NCBI RefSeq assembly: GCF_030128825.1
Contig: NZ_CP119127.1
Coordinates: 5,011,501 to 5,075,500 of the forward strand
Source: Sphingobium sp. WTD-1
GTDB taxonomy: Bacteria > Pseudomonadota > Alphaproteobacteria > Sphingomonadales > Sphingomonadaceae
Length of the DNA: 64,000 nt
Direction: 5' to 3'
In this document: one piece after another, positions 8,740-18,174 of the stretch
How the letters are laid out: each line of letters begins with the position of its first letter
Numbering within the stretch: the first letter of the stretch is position 1
Notes under the pieces: model-generated
What the model was told of the DNA's origin: nothing
Seen by the model: the letters and a program-made list of their open reading frames with translations, nothing else
The model's database searches: none
Made by a program: the position numbers and the translations under genes

Positions 8740-10145
8740 ACATGGAAAGCGGCCCCGTGGCGGCGGGCGATGCCCGCTGCCCGGCGATCAGCACGCAGGA
8801 TATCATCGCCCGCGACAAGGTCGCCGCGCCCGGCTGGGTGCGCAGCGAATCCTACGCCTTCCTGGGCAGCGAGGACATTTCCACCGATCGCTATATCGAT
8901 CCCGATTTCGCGCGGCGCGAGATGGACAGCCTGTGGACGCGCAGCTGGCAATTCGCCTGCCGCGAGGAGCATATACCGGAAGTCGGCGACTATCAGGTCT
9001 ATGAGATCGGCCGCCATAGCTTCATCATCACCCGTGTCGCGGCGGACGAAATCCGCGCCTATTATAATGCCTGCCTGCATCGCGGCACCAAGCTGCGCGC
9101 CTCGGGATCGGCCGGCTGTGCCAGCGAGTTCAAATGCAGTTTCCATGGCTGGAGCTGGAACGTCGACGGGTCCAGCAAGAGCATCACCTGCCCCTGGGAC
9201 TTTCCCCATGTCGACCCGGCCAACAACAGCCTGCCGCAGGTCCGCGTGCAGATGCTGGGCGGCTTCGTGTGGATCAACATGGACCCGGACGCACCCAGCC
9301 TGGAGGCGTATCTGGGCGCTGAGGCGCTGGCCCATATAAAGGCGTGGAAGCTGGAGGATCGCTATATCCACCTCCATGTCCAGAAGAGCTTTCCGGCCAA
9401 CTGGAAGCTGACGATCGAGGCCTTCATGGAGGCCTATCATGTGATCGAGACCCACCCGCAGGTGGCCCCGTCCAATGCCGACGCGAACAGCCAATATGAT
9501 GTCTATGGCGATCATGTGAACCGCTTCATCTCCTGCCTGGGCGTCGCCTCTCCGCATCTGGAGGGGCGCTTTTCCGAGCAGGATATTCTCGACCAGTTCA
9601 CCGTCGGCGACGCATCGGTGCTGAGCGAGGACCGGCCGCAAGTGGGCGACGGCACCGCGCGCCAGGCGATGGCCGACCTGTTCCGCACCATGTTCGGCGC
9701 GGCCACCGGCAGCGACCTCAGCGCCACATCCGACAGCGAGATGCTCGACTGCTTCTCCTACACCCTCTTCCCCAACACCTACCTCTTCCCCGGCGTGTCG
9801 CTGCCGATGGTCTATCGCTTCCGCCCGGACCCGAAGGATCATCGCCGCTGCATCTATGAGGTGTTCTTCCTGCGGCCGGTGCCGGATGGCGGCGCGCGGC
9901 CCGAACCGGCCGAGCCGATCCTGCTGACGGACGAACAAAGCTTCTGCGAGGCGCCGGGCATGGATGCCGGCTTTGGCAAGATCCTCGATCAGGATACCGA
10001 CAACCTCTTCCTTCAGCAGGAAGGGATAGAGGCGAGCGCCAAGCGCGGCCTGACGCTGGGCAATTATCAGGAAATCCGCATCCGCCATTTCGAGCAGGCG
10101 GTCGATCGCTATGTCGCCATGCCGCCGCTGCGGCCCGGACGCTGA
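8736..10145 (+). CDS. Rieske non-haem iron oxygenase, alpha subunit (1)
   Basis: A 469-residue terminal oxygenase. The Rieske [2Fe-2S] site is Cys113-x-His115 and Cys134-x2-His137. The catalytic domain carries the mononuclear iron ligands His235 and His240 in AYHVIETHPQ, with a later Asp expected as third ligand. Such enzymes hydroxylate or demethylate aromatic or aliphatic substrates using O2 and electrons from a ferredoxin. No beta subunit is adjacent, so it is probably an alpha-only (alpha3) enzyme. It overlaps the amidohydrolase by four bases and sits nine bases before HyuB, placing it in the same operon. The Rieske ferredoxin at 21352 is a candidate donor. Confidence 0.95.
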   Translation: MNMESGPVAAGDARCPAISTQDIIARDKVAAPGWVRSESYAFLGSEDISTDRYIDPDFARREMDSLWTRSWQFACREEHIPEVGDYQVYEIGRHSFIITRVAADEIRAYYNACLHRGTKLRASGSAGCASEFKCSFHGWSWNVDGSSKSITCPWDFPHVDPANNSLPQVRVQMLGGFVWINMDPDAPSLEAYLGAEALAHIKAWKLEDRYIHLHVQKSFPANWKLTIEAFMEAYHVIETHPQVAPSNADANSQYDVYGDHVNRFISCLGVASPHLEGRFSEQDILDQFTVGDASVLSEDRPQVGDGTARQAMADLFRTMFGAATGSDLSATSDSEMLDCFSYTLFPNTYLFPGVSLPMVYRFRPDPKDHRRCIYEVFFLRPVPDGGARPEPAEPILLTDEQSFCEAPGMDAGFGKILDQDTDNLFLQQEGIEASAKRGLTLGNYQEIRIRHFEQAVDRYVAMPPLRPGR

Positions 10146-10154
10146 GGCCGGCCC

Positions 10155-11960
10155 ATGACCTTTGCCCTGAACGCGCAACTGGCCGCCAAGCGCCCGCCCC
10201 TGCCGACCGCAACGGTGATCGATCCGGTCACCGCCAGCATCATTCGCGGCGCGCTGGAAACGGTCTGCTATGAGGCAACGACCCATCTCGGCCGCGCGGC
10301 CTCCTCGCCGATCATCAACCAGTCGAACGAGCGCAATGCGGCGATCGTCGATGCCCATGGGCGGCTGGCCATGGGGTCGATCGGTACGCCGCATCTGACC
10401 TTCGTGTCGCAACTCACGGTCCGCTACGGGCTGATGCAGCAGCATGCCTATGACTGGGGGCCGGGCGATGTCTTCGTCGGCAACGACCCCGATTATGGCG
10501 GCGGCCACCTGCCCGACTATAATGTCTATGCGCCGGTCTATGACGCGGCGGGCGACCTTGTGCTGGTCCAGGCGCTGCAGGCGCATCAGGGCGATACCGG
10601 CGGCAAGGATCCGGGCGGCTTCACCCTCGACGCCACCGACATCTTTACCGAAGGACTGGCCATCCCCTGCCTGAAGCTGGTCCATCGCGGCGAGAAGCGG
10701 CGCGACGCCATCCATCTGCTCGAACGAAACAACCGTTTCCCCAGCTTCGCCGGCGATCTCGCCGCGATGATCGGCGCGGTCGAGAAGGCAACCGTCTCGA
10801 TCCGCGCGATCCTCGACAAATGGGGCGCGGACATGGTGCGCGCGGCGGTCAATCATGCGATCGACCAGTCGGAAAGGCAGATGCGCGCCACCGTCTCCGC
10901 CTGGCGCGACGGCCGCTATGATGCGACCGTCCATATCGATCATGACACGATGGGGACCAGGGATATCCGCGTCCAGGTCGGCTGCACCGTCGCCGGCGAC
11001 CAGCTGACCGTCGACCTCAGCGGCACCGACGATCGGCAGGATCTGGTCGGGGTGTGGAACACCTTTGCCAATTCGCGCGGTTATATCATGACCCAGATCG
11101 CCGCCAGTATCGATCCCGACATCGTCAAGAATGAAGGGCTGTTCAACGCGGTCGAGATCATCCTGCCCGAAGGCTGCATCGCCCATCCCGCGCCCAATCG
11201 CCCGGCGGCGCTCGGCTCCTTCCACCCCGCCTGCGAGATTACCGAAGCGGTGTGCGTCGCCCTGTCGCAGGTCGCCCCCGACCGGTCCGCGCCGCAGGTC
11301 TACAAGATCGGCATGCCCAATGCGGTGATCGGTTTTGATCCGCACGGCCAGATGTGGATGGACCAGGGCGTCGATTGCCGTTCGATGGACGTATCGGCGG
11401 TGCAGGGCATTGACGGCTGGGGCAGCTGCCCGGTCTCGCTCGGCAATTTGCTGCTGTCGCAGGCGGAGGATGGCGAGGCGCGCTTCCCGGTGATCAACAT
11501 CAGCCGCGAACTGGTGACCGACAGCGGCGGCGCGGGCCAGTGGCGCGGCATGCCGGGCAGCCGCAATGTGAAGCAGATATTGGAACCGGCGATGGCGATG
11601 GCCTGGATGGTCAGCCATGACCATCCGATCAGCGGCCTGGCCGGTGGCGCCGACGGCACCCCCTATCTCAATCATTTTCAGGTCGGGACGCCCGAAGAAT
11701 ATCGGGTCGAACTGACGGCACGGGCGCAGCTGCCGGCGGGCGCGGTGATCGCCTATCAGCATGGTGGTGGTGCCGGTTTCGGCCCGGCGCTGCGCCGCGA
11801 TCCGCAGGCGGTGTGCGAGGATGTGCTGGACGAGCTGGTGAGCATCGCCGCCGCCCGCGACCTTTATGGCGTGGTGCTGACCGGCAGTCTGGAAGATTAC
11901 AGCCTGGCGGTGGACCATGCCGCCACGGCAGCATTGCGCGGGGAGCGGATCGCGGCATGA
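10155..11960 (+). CDS. Hydantoinase B/oxoprolinase family subunit
   Basis: A 601-residue HyuB-type protein covering the whole hydantoinase B domain. It works with the HyuA-type ATPase encoded next to it. Characterised pairs include N-methylhydantoinase, 5-oxoprolinase, caprolactamase, and the acetone and acetophenone carboxylases, so the chemistry is ATP-dependent attack on a carbonyl: lactam or imide opening, or ketone carboxylation. No gamma subunit of the acetone carboxylase type is present, which slightly favours ring hydrolysis. The stop codon overlaps the HyuA start (ATGA), implying equal expression of both subunits. Confidence 0.93.
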   Translation: MTFALNAQLAAKRPPLPTATVIDPVTASIIRGALETVCYEATTHLGRAASSPIINQSNERNAAIVDAHGRLAMGSIGTPHLTFVSQLTVRYGLMQQHAYDWGPGDVFVGNDPDYGGGHLPDYNVYAPVYDAAGDLVLVQALQAHQGDTGGKDPGGFTLDATDIFTEGLAIPCLKLVHRGEKRRDAIHLLERNNRFPSFAGDLAAMIGAVEKATVSIRAILDKWGADMVRAAVNHAIDQSERQMRATVSAWRDGRYDATVHIDHDTMGTRDIRVQVGCTVAGDQLTVDLSGTDDRQDLVGVWNTFANSRGYIMTQIAASIDPDIVKNEGLFNAVEIILPEGCIAHPAPNRPAALGSFHPACEITEAVCVALSQVAPDRSAPQVYKIGMPNAVIGFDPHGQMWMDQGVDCRSMDVSAVQGIDGWGSCPVSLGNLLLSQAEDGEARFPVINISRELVTDSGGAGQWRGMPGSRNVKQILEPAMAMAWMVSHDHPISGLAGGADGTPYLNHFQVGTPEEYRVELTARAQLPAGAVIAYQHGGGAGFGPALRRDPQAVCEDVLDELVSIAAARDLYGVVLTGSLEDYSLAVDHAATAALRGERIAA

Positions 11961-14044
11961 GCTATCGCGTCGGCATCGATATTGGCGGCACCTTCACCGA
12001 CTTCGCCCTGCTGAAGGATGGGCCAGAGAACCGGCAGGTCATCCTGCACAAGAATCTGAGCACCCCACAGGATCGCTCGATCGGCGTGATGGAGGGGCTG
12101 GAGACGCTGGCCGGCAAGGAGGGGCTGTCGCTGGGCGCCTTCCTCGCCCGCTGCGAGGCGATCGTCCACGGCACCACGGTCGCGGACAATATATTGATCG
12201 AGATGGACGGCGCCGTCACCGGCCTCATCACCACCCAGGGTTTCCGCGACGAAATGGAATATCGGCGCGGCTACAAGGAAAGCATCTGGGACGTGCGGCT
12301 GGAGCCGCCAATCCCGATCGTGCCGCGCCGCCGCCGGCTGACCGTGCCCGAACGGGTGCTGGCCGATGGCAGCGTGCATGAAGAACTGGACGAGGCGGCG
12401 GTCCGCGAGGCCTGTGCCAGGCTGCGCAAGCAAGGCGTCGAATCCGTCGCGATCGGCCTGATCTTCGCCCATGTGAACGGCGATCATGAGGATCGGGTGG
12501 CGCAGATCGTGGCGGAGGAGATGCCCGGCATCCCCGTCTCGCTCGGCCACCGCATCCTGTCGCGCGCGCCCGAATATGACCGGATCAGCACGACGGTGGT
12601 GAACGCCTATGTCGCGCCGCGCGTGAATGCCTATCTCGAACGGCTGGTCAGTCGGCTCGCCGACGCCGGCTATGCAAAGCAATTGATGGTGATGCAGGCA
12701 TCCGGCGGGGTGATGACCCGCACCTATATCGAAGCCGCGCCGATCCGCCTGCTCGCCTCCGGCCCGGCCGGCGGCGTCATCGCATCGGCGCGGACCGGCG
12801 GCGCCAAAGGCTATCGCAACCTGCTGTGCGTCGACATGGGCGGCACCAGCTATGACATGTCGGTGGTGCGGGACGGCGCGGCTCCAGCCGAAGCGGGATG
12901 GAATATGCATCACCGCTATCTGGTCGGCGTGCCGATGGTGCAGGTGGAAACGCTGGGCGCGGGCGGCGGATCAATCTGCCATGTCGACAAGGGCGAGCTG
13001 AAGGTCGGCCCCGCCTCCGCCGGCGCGGCGCCGGGGCCGATCTGCTATGGCAGGGGCGGGTTGCGGCCGACCGTGACCGACGCGCTGCTGATGCTGGGCA
13101 TCCTCTCCATCGGCGAGGGCTTTGCCGGCGGCAGCTTCCGCCTGCGCGACGAGGGCGTGGCGGAGGCCTTCGCGGCATTGGGCGCGCAGCTGGGCTATGA
13201 TGCGCAGCAGGCGGCGTTCGATTGCTGGCGGCTGGTCAACGCCAACATGACCCAGGCGGTGCGGCGCACGACGGCGGCCAAGGGCATGGACCCGACCGAC
13301 ATGGTGATGCTGGCCTATGGCGGCAACGGCCCGGCCTTCGCCGCGATCCAGGCGCAGGATCTGGGGATCGGCCAGGTGCTGGTGCCGCGCGCCTCCCCCA
13401 CTTTCTCCGCGCTCGGTACGCTGGTCGCCCATCCGGCGATCGATGAGGAACGATCGTGCAGTGCGCGCGCCGATGCGCTGGACCTCGACCGGCTGCGCGG
13501 CCTGTGGGCCGATCTGGCCGCCGATGCCGCCGCGCATTTTGCCGAGGCGGGCTTTGCCGCCGATGCAGTGCAGGCGCGCTGGCGGGTCGCGATGCGCTAT
13601 GCCGGGCAGAATTGGGCGCTGACCTTCGACCTGCATGAAGGCCAGGGACTGGATGATCTGGGCTTTGTCGACGAGACGCTGTCGGCCCGCGCCCTCGCCG
13701 CCTTCAACGCGCGGCATCTGGCCGAATATGGCCATGTTCGTGAGGGCGAAGTGCCCGAGATCACCGGCGTGCGTCTGACCGCCCAGGTCGAAACACCGAT
13801 GCCACCCGCAGGCGGCGGCTTCACCGCGCCGGTCGTGGAACCCGCGCCGCACGGCTATCGCCGCGCCAATCTGGGCCATGGCTTTGCCGATGTCGCGATC
13901 CACAAGGGGCCGGACCTGATCCCCGGCGCCCGCGTCACCGGCCCGGCAATCATCGAGGAGCTGTTCACCACCATCGCCGTCTATCCCGGCTGGCAGGCAC
14001 GGGTCGATGATGTCGGCGACTATCTGCTGGTGCGCCAGCCATGA
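11957..14044 (+). CDS. Hydantoinase A/oxoprolinase family ATPase subunit
   Basis: A 695-residue HyuA-type subunit. The N terminus has the actin-fold phosphate loop GIDIGGTFTDF; a second nucleotide-binding block (VDMGGTSYDMS) lies near residue 295 and the C-terminal domain follows. It would phosphorylate the substrate carbonyl or enol with ATP before HyuB-catalysed attack. The start was set at the ATG that overlaps the HyuB stop; longer readings run into HyuB coding sequence. It overlaps the next CoA-transferase by ATGA. The substrate may be a lactam, hydantoin or ketone made by the upstream oxygenase and amidohydrolase. Confidence 0.93.
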   Translation: MSYRVGIDIGGTFTDFALLKDGPENRQVILHKNLSTPQDRSIGVMEGLETLAGKEGLSLGAFLARCEAIVHGTTVADNILIEMDGAVTGLITTQGFRDEMEYRRGYKESIWDVRLEPPIPIVPRRRRLTVPERVLADGSVHEELDEAAVREACARLRKQGVESVAIGLIFAHVNGDHEDRVAQIVAEEMPGIPVSLGHRILSRAPEYDRISTTVVNAYVAPRVNAYLERLVSRLADAGYAKQLMVMQASGGVMTRTYIEAAPIRLLASGPAGGVIASARTGGAKGYRNLLCVDMGGTSYDMSVVRDGAAPAEAGWNMHHRYLVGVPMVQVETLGAGGGSICHVDKGELKVGPASAGAAPGPICYGRGGLRPTVTDALLMLGILSIGEGFAGGSFRLRDEGVAEAFAALGAQLGYDAQQAAFDCWRLVNANMTQAVRRTTAAKGMDPTDMVMLAYGGNGPAFAAIQAQDLGIGQVLVPRASPTFSALGTLVAHPAIDEERSCSARADALDLDRLRGLWADLAADAAAHFAEAGFAADAVQARWRVAMRYAGQNWALTFDLHEGQGLDDLGFVDETLSARALAAFNARHLAEYGHVREGEVPEITGVRLTAQVETPMPPAGGGFTAPVVEPAPHGYRRANLGHGFADVAIHKGPDLIPGARVTGPAIIEELFTTIAVYPGWQARVDDVGDYLLVRQP

Positions 14045-15153
14045 CGGCGCTGGCCGGGCTGGTGATCGTGGAGACGGCGGAGCGGGTGGCGGGCGAATTT
14101 GCCGGCCGGCTGCTCGCCGATTTCGGCGCGGAAGTGATCAAGATCGAACGGCCCGGCGGCGCGCCGACCCGCGCCATGGGGTCGTTTCATGACGGGCAGA
14201 GCACCTTGTTCCGCTATCTCAACAGCAACAAGAAATCGGTGCTGCTCGATCTTGAAGCGCCGCAGGACCGCGCGCTGATCGACCGGCTGCTGGCGCGCGC
14301 CGATGCGCTGATCGACGATCATGGGCCGGACTGGGCGACGCAGCACGGACTGGCGCTGGAGAGCCAGCCCGATATCGTCCATTGCGTCATCACCCCCTTT
14401 GGCCAGGACGCCCCGCCCCATTGGCAGGTCGCGCGCCCGATCAACGTGATGAATGCCGGTGGCTGGGCCTGGCACACGCCCAGCGAGAGCGCGCCCGACC
14501 GGCCACCGCTGATGGGCGCAGGCCGGTTCATGAGCGATTATGAGGCGGGGCTGGAGGCCGCGCTCTGCACTGCCGCGTCGCTGCTGCGCAAGCGGCGGAC
14601 CGGCATGGGACAGGCGATCGACATCAGCGAGGTCGCGGTCCAGCTTTCGCGCGCCGACTGCGTGCTGGGGCGGATGCTTGCCGGGGATGCGGAGCCGGGG
14701 CCGGAGCGCACCCGCTATGACATGGGTGGACCGGGCGCGGCCTTTGCCTGCGCCGATGGCCATGTCTATCTGCTGATGACGACGCGTGCGCACTGGCGCG
14801 GGCTGTGCGCGCTGATGGGCGATCCCGACTGGACCGCAGCCTTCCCGGAGGACTGGCTGGAATATCATTGCACCCCCGACCGGGTCGCCGATTTCCGCCG
14901 GCATTTCCGCGCCTGGATCGCGACCCAGGCCAAGGATGCAGTGGCACAGGCGGCGCAGCAGGCGGGTGTCCCGCTGGTGCAGGTCAACAGCGCCGCCGAC
15001 CTGATCGACCATGTCCAATATCGGCATCGCGGCTTCTTCCAGCCGCTGGACGGCGCACGGCATCCCACCGTGCCCTATCGCATGAGCGCCTCGCCGGTGC
15101 GGCTGCACAGCCCGGCTCCTGCGGCGGGCGCCGATCAGGCGATGCTGGCATGA
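14041..15153 (+). CDS. Class III CoA-transferase (CaiB/BaiF), first copy
   Basis: A 370-residue family III CoA-transferase. The N-terminal Rossmann-like region has FGAEVIKIERPGG, and the expected catalytic Asp is present at about residue 166 (RFMSDYEAG). The enzyme moves CoA between carboxylic acids through an aspartyl-CoA thioester mixed anhydride. It is followed by a second, diverged copy with a four-base overlap. Paired class III genes encode heteromeric enzymes such as benzylsuccinate CoA-transferase (BbsEF), so the two products may form one complex. It would activate the acid released by the HyuAB step. Confidence 0.92.
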   Translation: MTALAGLVIVETAERVAGEFAGRLLADFGAEVIKIERPGGAPTRAMGSFHDGQSTLFRYLNSNKKSVLLDLEAPQDRALIDRLLARADALIDDHGPDWATQHGLALESQPDIVHCVITPFGQDAPPHWQVARPINVMNAGGWAWHTPSESAPDRPPLMGAGRFMSDYEAGLEAALCTAASLLRKRRTGMGQAIDISEVAVQLSRADCVLGRMLAGDAEPGPERTRYDMGGPGAAFACADGHVYLLMTTRAHWRGLCALMGDPDWTAAFPEDWLEYHCTPDRVADFRRHFRAWIATQAKDAVAQAAQQAGVPLVQVNSAADLIDHVQYRHRGFFQPLDGARHPTVPYRMSASPVRLHSPAPAAGADQAMLA

Positions 15154-16349
15154 GCCGGGGCGGACCGCTCGCCGGCATCCGTGTGCTGGAAATCGCCAAG
15201 GTCTGGGCCGGCCCCTATGCCGGCAAGCTGCTCGCCTTCCTCGGCGCGGAGGTCATCAAGGTCGAAAGCCGCGCCAATCTGGACGAGATGCGCGCCTATG
15301 GCGGGGTCGACATCGACAGCGCGCCCTATTTCCGCAGCATCAATCAGGAGGTGCTGAGCGTCCAGCTCGACATGAAATCGGACGAGGGCATGGCCCATCT
15401 GCGCGCGATGATCGCCGCGTCCGATGTGCTGATCGACAATCTGCGGCCCGGTGCGATGGAGCGATCGGGCCTGGGCTATGAGGATGTCCGCGCGATCCGC
15501 CCCGACATCATCCAGCTCTCGATCAAAATGTATGGCAGCGACGGGCCGCTCGGCTACCAGACCGGCTATGCCCCCTGTTTCGCGGCGCTGGGCGGGCTCA
15601 ACGCGCTGGTCGGCCATGCCGGCGAGACGCCGGCCGGCATGAATATCCGCTATGGCGATTCGACCGTCGGCGCGGCCGCCGCACTGGCGATCGTCGCCGC
15701 ACTCCATCATCGCGAGACGACCGGCGAGGGCCAGTTTATCGACCTGTCGGCGGTCGAGACGCTGTCGATGATGGTCGGTGACAGCCTGTTCGCCTATGGC
15801 CTGACCGGCGAGCTGCCGCAGGCGACGGGCAACGCCCATGCCGCCATGGCGCCCCATGGCTGCTACCCGTGCGCGGAGGGGCAATGGCTGAGCATGGCCA
15901 TCGCCGACGATCGCGAATGGGCGGCTTTCTGCGCTACCATCGGCGCACCCCAGCTTGTCGCCGATCCCCGCTTCGCCGATGCGTCCGACCGGCTGGCCAA
16001 CCGGGACGCGCTCGACGCGACGATCGCCCAACGCAGTCCCGAATGGGATGCCGAGGCGATGGCGCAGGCTCTGCTTCTGGCGGGCGTGCCGGCCTTTCGC
16101 AGCCAGTCCTCGCTCGACCTGATCGGCAGCGAGGCGCTCTGGGCGCTGGGCGCCTATCGCATGGTCAGCGACGCCAAGGGCGAGCCGCGACCGATCATCG
16201 GGCCGGGCTGGCGCATGACACCGGACGAGGCCAGCATCACCCGTGGCGCACCTTTGCTCGGCGAGCATAACCATCTGGTCTATGGCGAGATATTGGGATT
16301 GAGTAACAGCGAAATTGACGACCTGATCGCCCGTCGCGTCATTTGGTGA
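15150..16349 (+). CDS. Class III CoA-transferase (CaiB/BaiF), second copy
   Basis: A 399-residue family III CoA-transferase with FLGAEVIKVES near the N terminus and a candidate catalytic Asp at about residue 170 (IRYGDSTVG). It differs substantially from the gene before it, so this is not a recent duplication. Both copies keep the Asp, unlike some heteromers where one subunit has lost it. The start was chosen at the ATG overlapping the previous stop codon. It is the last gene of the coupled operon that begins at 7447. Confidence 0.92.
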   Translation: MSRGGPLAGIRVLEIAKVWAGPYAGKLLAFLGAEVIKVESRANLDEMRAYGGVDIDSAPYFRSINQEVLSVQLDMKSDEGMAHLRAMIAASDVLIDNLRPGAMERSGLGYEDVRAIRPDIIQLSIKMYGSDGPLGYQTGYAPCFAALGGLNALVGHAGETPAGMNIRYGDSTVGAAAALAIVAALHHRETTGEGQFIDLSAVETLSMMVGDSLFAYGLTGELPQATGNAHAAMAPHGCYPCAEGQWLSMAIADDREWAAFCATIGAPQLVADPRFADASDRLANRDALDATIAQRSPEWDAEAMAQALLLAGVPAFRSQSSLDLIGSEALWALGAYRMVSDAKGEPRPIIGPGWRMTPDEASITRGAPLLGEHNHLVYGEILGLSNSEIDDLIARRVIW

Positions 16350-16385
16350 TTGCCCGCTCTTGCAAGTTGGTCCGCAGCCATTAGA

Positions 16386-16408
16386 TTTTTGCGAACGATT
16401 CGCAAAAA
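16386..16408. promoter_or_regulatory. Perfect 10-bp inverted repeat before methyltransferase
   Basis: TTTTTGCGAA and TTCGCAAAAA form a perfect ten-base inverted repeat around a CGA centre. It ends directly at the Shine-Dalgarno sequence (AGGAAAG) of the methyltransferase gene. It could be an operator for a dimeric regulator, a translation-controlling hairpin that hides the ribosome site, or a terminator for the operon upstream, since the 3' arm on the minus strand ends in a T run. Confidence 0.6.
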
Positions 16409-16417
16409 GGAAAGCAA

Positions 16418-17278
16418 ATGGCGCAGCCCAATGTCTATCAGGTGTCCGACTGGAACGGATCGAGCGGCGAACGCTGGGTCACGCACCGGCAGCGGCTCGA
16501 TGCGATGCTCGCGCCCTTTGGCGATGCGGCGATCACGGCGGCGACGGTTCAGCCGGGCGAGCGCGTGCTGGACGTCGGATGCGGCGCGGGCACCAGCAGC
16601 ATCGCCCTTGCCCGCCAGGTCGGCGCAACCGGTGAAGTGCTGGGCCTCGACATTTCCGGACCGCTGATTGCCTTGGCTCAGTCGCAGCAGCCCGCCGACC
16701 TGCCGATCCGCTACACCCTGGCCGATGCCGGCAGCGCGACATTGACCACCCATGGCTTCAACCTGCTCTTCTCGCGCTTTGGCGTGATGTTCTTCGACGA
16801 TCCGGTGGCCAGCTTCGCCCATATGCGGCGCTGGCTGCGTCCTGGCGGCCGGATCGCCTTCGTCTGCTGGCGCGCGGCGGCGGACAATGATTGGGTGCGC
16901 CTGCCGATGGGCGCGATCCGCGACATCGTGCCGCCGCTGACGCCGCCCGACCCCGAAGCACCCGGCCCCTTTTCCTTTGGCGATCCGGCACGGGTAACGC
17001 GCATCCTGACCGAGACCGGCTTTGCCGCAATCGACCTTGCCCCGATCGATAGCCTCATCCCCTTCGGCCAGGGTGCCAACCGTGAGGCCGCGCTGGACGA
17101 TGCGCTCGCCATGGCGTTCGAGGTCGGCCCACTCTCCCGCGCGCTGGCCGATCAGGCCGCCGATGTACGGGATCGCGCCGCCCAGGCGGTGCGCCAGGCC
17201 TTTGCCGCAAGACCGGGCGAGACGGCGATCCTGATCGACGGCGCCGCCTGGATCGTGACCGCCACCAATCCGGGCTAG
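16418..17278 (+). CDS. Class I SAM-dependent methyltransferase
   Basis: A 286-residue class I methyltransferase with SAM-binding motif I VLDVGCGAGTSS at about residue 50 and the acidic loop LGLDIS after it. The ATG is preceded by AGGAAAG at good spacing. It resembles the ubiquinone/small-molecule methyltransferase group (Methyltransf_11/25 type), and its acceptor is unknown. It begins 68 bases after the CoA-transferase operon and just past a perfect inverted repeat, so its expression may be separately controlled. Confidence 0.88.
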   Translation: MAQPNVYQVSDWNGSSGERWVTHRQRLDAMLAPFGDAAITAATVQPGERVLDVGCGAGTSSIALARQVGATGEVLGLDISGPLIALAQSQQPADLPIRYTLADAGSATLTTHGFNLLFSRFGVMFFDDPVASFAHMRRWLRPGGRIAFVCWRAAADNDWVRLPMGAIRDIVPPLTPPDPEAPGPFSFGDPARVTRILTETGFAAIDLAPIDSLIPFGQGANREAALDDALAMAFEVGPLSRALADQAADVRDRAAQAVRQAFAARPGETAILIDGAAWIVTATNPG

Positions 17279-17310
17279 AGGAGCCGCACCGGCCGGGATA
17301 TAGGCGCGCC

Positions 17311-18174
17311 ATGACCGAGCATCCCGCCTATCGCCAGATCGCTATCATCGGCACCGGCCGGGTTGCGCGCGCGCTGGGGCTGGCACTGGCGCCGCACAGC
17401 GCCGCGCCGATCCTGGTGCAGGGCCGCAATCCGGAGCATGCCGCCGCTGTGGTCGAGGCGATCGGCCGTGCGCAGGCCGTTACCCTGTCATCTTCGCTGT
17501 CATCCAATTGCGACCTGATCCTGCTGGCGGTGGCGGACGATGCCCTGCCGGCGGTGATCGCGGACCTCGCCACCACGCCCCTGTCCGCGACCATCTGCCA
17601 TGTCAGCGGGCGCAGCGGCGCGGCGCTGCTTGACCCGCTCCGGGCACAGGGCGCGACCACCGCCGCCGTCCATCCAGCGATGACCTTCACCGGCGATCCG
17701 GCGGTCGAAGTCGCGCGGATGCAGGGCGCCCGCTTCGCCATCACCGGGGCCGATGCGCCTTCTATCGCGGCGGCGCACAAGCTGGTCGCGCTGCTGGGCG
17801 GTGTGGCGGTCGAGATCGCGGAGGCGCATCGCGCCCTCTATCATGCCGCGCTCTGTCATGCGGCCAATCATCTGGTGACGCTGATCGCCGGTGCCTCCAA
17901 CGCGCTGGTCGCGGCCGGCGTGGCGGAGCCCGGCGCGCTGCTGGCGCCGCTGGTCCGGGCCGCACTCGACAACAGCCTGGATCGCGGGATCGATGCTCTG
18001 TCCGGCCCGCTGCTGCGCGGCGATCGGGAGACGATCGGCAATCACCTGACGGCGCTGAGCGCGCATGCACCCGAACTGCTGCCGGCCTATCGCGCCATGG
18101 CGCTGGCGACGCTCGACGCGCTGGACCGGGACGAGGGCGCGCTGCGCGACGATCTTGGAGCGCTAGCCGATTAG
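17311..18174 (+). CDS. Rossmann-like DUF2520 domain protein
   Basis: A 287-residue protein with an N-terminal NAD(P)-binding Rossmann fold (IAIIGTGRVARALG) and a C-terminal all-helical DUF2520 domain, resembling pyrroline-5-carboxylate and 6-phosphogluconate dehydrogenase relatives. The biochemical role of the family is not settled; an NADP-dependent reductase or dehydrogenase is likely. It follows the methyltransferase by 32 bases on the same strand and may share its transcript. It may be a housekeeping gene at the edge of this operon and not part of the catabolic pathway. Confidence 0.82.
   Translation: MTEHPAYRQIAIIGTGRVARALGLALAPHSAAPILVQGRNPEHAAAVVEAIGRAQAVTLSSSLSSNCDLILLAVADDALPAVIADLATTPLSATICHVSGRSGAALLDPLRAQGATTAAVHPAMTFTGDPAVEVARMQGARFAITGADAPSIAAAHKLVALLGGVAVEIAEAHRALYHAALCHAANHLVTLIAGASNALVAAGVAEPGALLAPLVRAALDNSLDRGIDALSGPLLRGDRETIGNHLTALSAHAPELLPAYRAMALATLDALDRDEGALRDDLGALAD

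Noticed and set aside
8487..11918. Minus-strand open frame of over 1100 codons across the Rieske and HyuB genes
   Set aside because: Antisense shadow of well-supported genes with Rieske and HyuB motifs; no domain was seen in it.
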